This document shows, one piece after another, positions 62,425 to 64,000 of a stretch of 64,000 nucleotides of DNA. The stretch covers positions 13,756-77,755 of the forward strand of contig CAKQMV010000010.1 of NCBI GenBank assembly GCA_934255135.1, given 5' to 3'. Below the pieces are notes generated by a model. That model was not told the DNA's origin, did no database searches, and saw only the letters and a list, made by a program, of their open reading frames with translations. The DNA comes from an uncultured Clostridia bacterium (GTDB lineage: Bacteria > Bacillota > Clostridia > Peptostreptococcales > Anaerovoracaceae). A program made the translations under genes and the position numbers. The number at the start of each line of letters is the position of its first letter. The stretch's first letter is position 1.

Positions 62425-63957
62425 ATGGCAGAGAATCAGGTTAAGGAAGAAAGAGAACTAAGCGCGAAGGAAATAAACGAGCAGCGTCAGATCAAGAGAG
62501 AGAAGCTTGCTGAGCTTCGTGAAGCTGGAAGAGATCCTTATGTACATGAGACTTGGGATGTAAACGCACACAGCAAGGATATCAAGGATAACTTCGACTC
62601 ATATGAGGAGAAGGAGGTATCTGTTGCAGGAAGAATCATGGCCAAGAGAAGAATGGGTAAGGTTGCTTTCGTTGATATGCAGGACAAGCAGGGAAGAATT
62701 CAGATCTTCGTTGCAAGAGACAATATCGGTGTTGATGAGTACGATGTATTCAAGGGATATGATGTAGGTGACATCCTCGGTATTCACGGTGTTGTTTTCA
62801 GAACTAAGACTGGCGAGATTTCAGTTAGAGCTTCTGAGGTTGTTCTTCTTACTAAGTCACTTCAGGTTCTTCCTAATAAGTGGCAGGGTCTTAAGGACGT
62901 TGACCAGAGATACAGACAGAGATACGTTGACCTTATCATGAATGAGGATGTAAGAGACGTATTCTACAAGAGATCTAAGATTGTAAAGACTATCAGAGCG
63001 GTACTCGAGGAGGATTACGGATTCCTCGAGGTTGAGACTCCTGTTCTTTCAACTATCGCTGGTGGAGCTAACGCAAGACCGTTCAGCACTCACCACAACG
63101 CACTCGACTTTGATCTTAACCTCAGAATTTCTCTCGAGCTTGAGCTTAAGAGACTTATCGTAGGTGGCCTTGACAGAGTATACGAGATGGGTAAGGTATT
63201 CCGTAACGAGGGTATGGATAAGAACCACTCACCTGAGTTCACTTCAATGGAAGCATATATGGCTTACGGAAACCTTGAGAGTATGATGGATCTCATGGAG
63301 CAGATTGTATATAAGTGTGCTATGGCTATTAACGGAACTCCAATCATCAAGTATGGTGAGAAGGAATTCGACGTAACACCACCATGGAACAAGATTGATA
63401 TGACTGAGGCTGTTATCAAGACTACAGGAATTCCATTCGATAAGATTGATTCTGATGAGGAAGCTATTGCTGCAGCTAAGGCTTATGGCATGAGCTTCGA
63501 GGATCTTAAGGAGTCAGAGCTTACAAGAGGTAAGCTTATCGCTGAGATGTTCGAGGATTACTGCGAGGATATCCCAGGATTCCTTGATGGACCTTGCTTC
63601 GTATGTGGCCATCCAGTAGAGGTTTCACCTCTCGCTAAGAAGGATCCTAAGGACCCAAGAATCACTCGTCGTTTCGAGTCATACATCAACGGATGGGAGA
63701 TTTCAAACGCGTTCTCAGAGCTTAACGACCCTATCGATCAGTATGAGAGATTTGAGGCACAGCAGAGAGAGCTTGATCTCGGTCTTGATGACGAGGCACA
63801 TCCAATGGATATGGACTTCGTAAACGCACTCGAGGTTGGAATGCCTCCAACAGGTGGTGTTGGTATCGGTGTTGACCGTCTGGTAATGCTTCTGACAGAT
63901 CAGCCAACAATCAGAGACGTACAGCTCTTCCCGACAATGAAGCCCCTCGACAAGTAA
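62425..63957 (+). CDS. lysS: Lysyl-tRNA synthetase, class II
   Basis: 510 residues. Anticodon-binding OB fold (VSVAGRIMAKRRMGKVAFVD), class II core with motif 1 (EVETPVLSTIAGGANARPF), motif 2 (VYEMGKVFRNEGMDKNHSPEF) and motif 3 (GVGIGVDRLVMLLTDQ). It is complete at the 3' end. It starts 3 bases after greA and may be co-translated. The final 43 bases of the window (63958-64000) show no feature. Confidence 0.98.
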   Translation: MAENQVKEERELSAKEINEQRQIKREKLAELREAGRDPYVHETWDVNAHSKDIKDNFDSYEEKEVSVAGRIMAKRRMGKVAFVDMQDKQGRIQIFVARDNIGVDEYDVFKGYDVGDILGIHGVVFRTKTGEISVRASEVVLLTKSLQVLPNKWQGLKDVDQRYRQRYVDLIMNEDVRDVFYKRSKIVKTIRAVLEEDYGFLEVETPVLSTIAGGANARPFSTHHNALDFDLNLRISLELELKRLIVGGLDRVYEMGKVFRNEGMDKNHSPEFTSMEAYMAYGNLESMMDLMEQIVYKCAMAINGTPIIKYGEKEFDVTPPWNKIDMTEAVIKTTGIPFDKIDSDEEAIAAAKAYGMSFEDLKESELTRGKLIAEMFEDYCEDIPGFLDGPCFVCGHPVEVSPLAKKDPKDPRITRRFESYINGWEISNAFSELNDPIDQYERFEAQQRELDLGLDDEAHPMDMDFVNALEVGMPPTGGVGIGVDRLVMLLTDQPTIRDVQLFPTMKPLDK

Positions 63958-64000
63958 AATTCGAAAAAAACCAGTGTTTATGCGGGTTTCGGGAGTTTCC

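Overview
The window looks like a piece of chromosome from a low-GC Gram-positive anaerobe of the class Clostridia. Support: butyrate kinase; Ktr/Trk potassium uptake; AddB, WalJ and RlmH; class B sortase; a prfB gene with the classical in-frame TGA; sigma-A-like promoters; strong GGAGG ribosome binding sites. The housekeeping parts prefer AAG, AGA and CTT codons and are fairly GC-moderate. A block at about 7.94-25.0 kb is clearly more AT-rich. A placement near Eubacteriales Family XIII (Mogibacterium-like) is possible but is only a guess.

Layout. 0-6.9 kb: metal handling (end of an HMA protein, a CobW/G3E GTPase with a His/Cys repeat array, a second G3E GTPase fused to a YcgQ/DUF1980-like domain), a multidomain GH25 muramidase, an acidic membrane protein, and a probable SOS pair (UvrX-type polymerase plus YolD). 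6.9-7.9 kb: rplM-rpsI with a strong promoter and a structured leader. 7.94-25.0 kb: an accessory island abutting the 3' end of rpsI. It holds a 5'-truncated tyrosine integrase and three short repeats of the rpsI 3' end (7924, 18281, 24983), which suggest two tandem units. The cargo is repeated: a sigma factor (one intact, two fragments), a DUF4367-type membrane protein, small secreted proteins, VanZ-like membrane proteins, a DUF2599 protein, a thioredoxin-like membrane protein and a YycO/YiiX-like hydrolase. An IS21-family element with a 5-bp target duplication sits inside.

25.0-31.0 kb: a metal P-type ATPase operon, tRNA-Thr, a histidine kinase and response regulator, and an SH3-like secreted protein. 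31.2-37.4 kb: xpt, buk, a LysR regulator with a DMT exporter, an Fe-S aldo/keto reductase, tRNA-Arg and gpsA. 37.4-40.4 kb: metNIQ, preceded by a 24-codon ORF with nine ATG codons and then a strong terminator hairpin. This looks like a ribosome-mediated methionine attenuator and is, with the island, the most interesting feature here. 40.4-64 kb: CNNM protein, secA, prfB, a HAD phosphatase, a thioredoxin reductase-like protein, trkA-trkH, addB-walJ-rlmH, an alanine symporter, phosphohexomutase, a phosphoribosyltransferase, sortase B, an acyl-CoA synthetase, an Orr-like racemase, greA and lysS.

All functions are read from motifs and family resemblance without database searches. Starts were moved to the ATG with the best ribosome binding site where the longest frame was not convincing.
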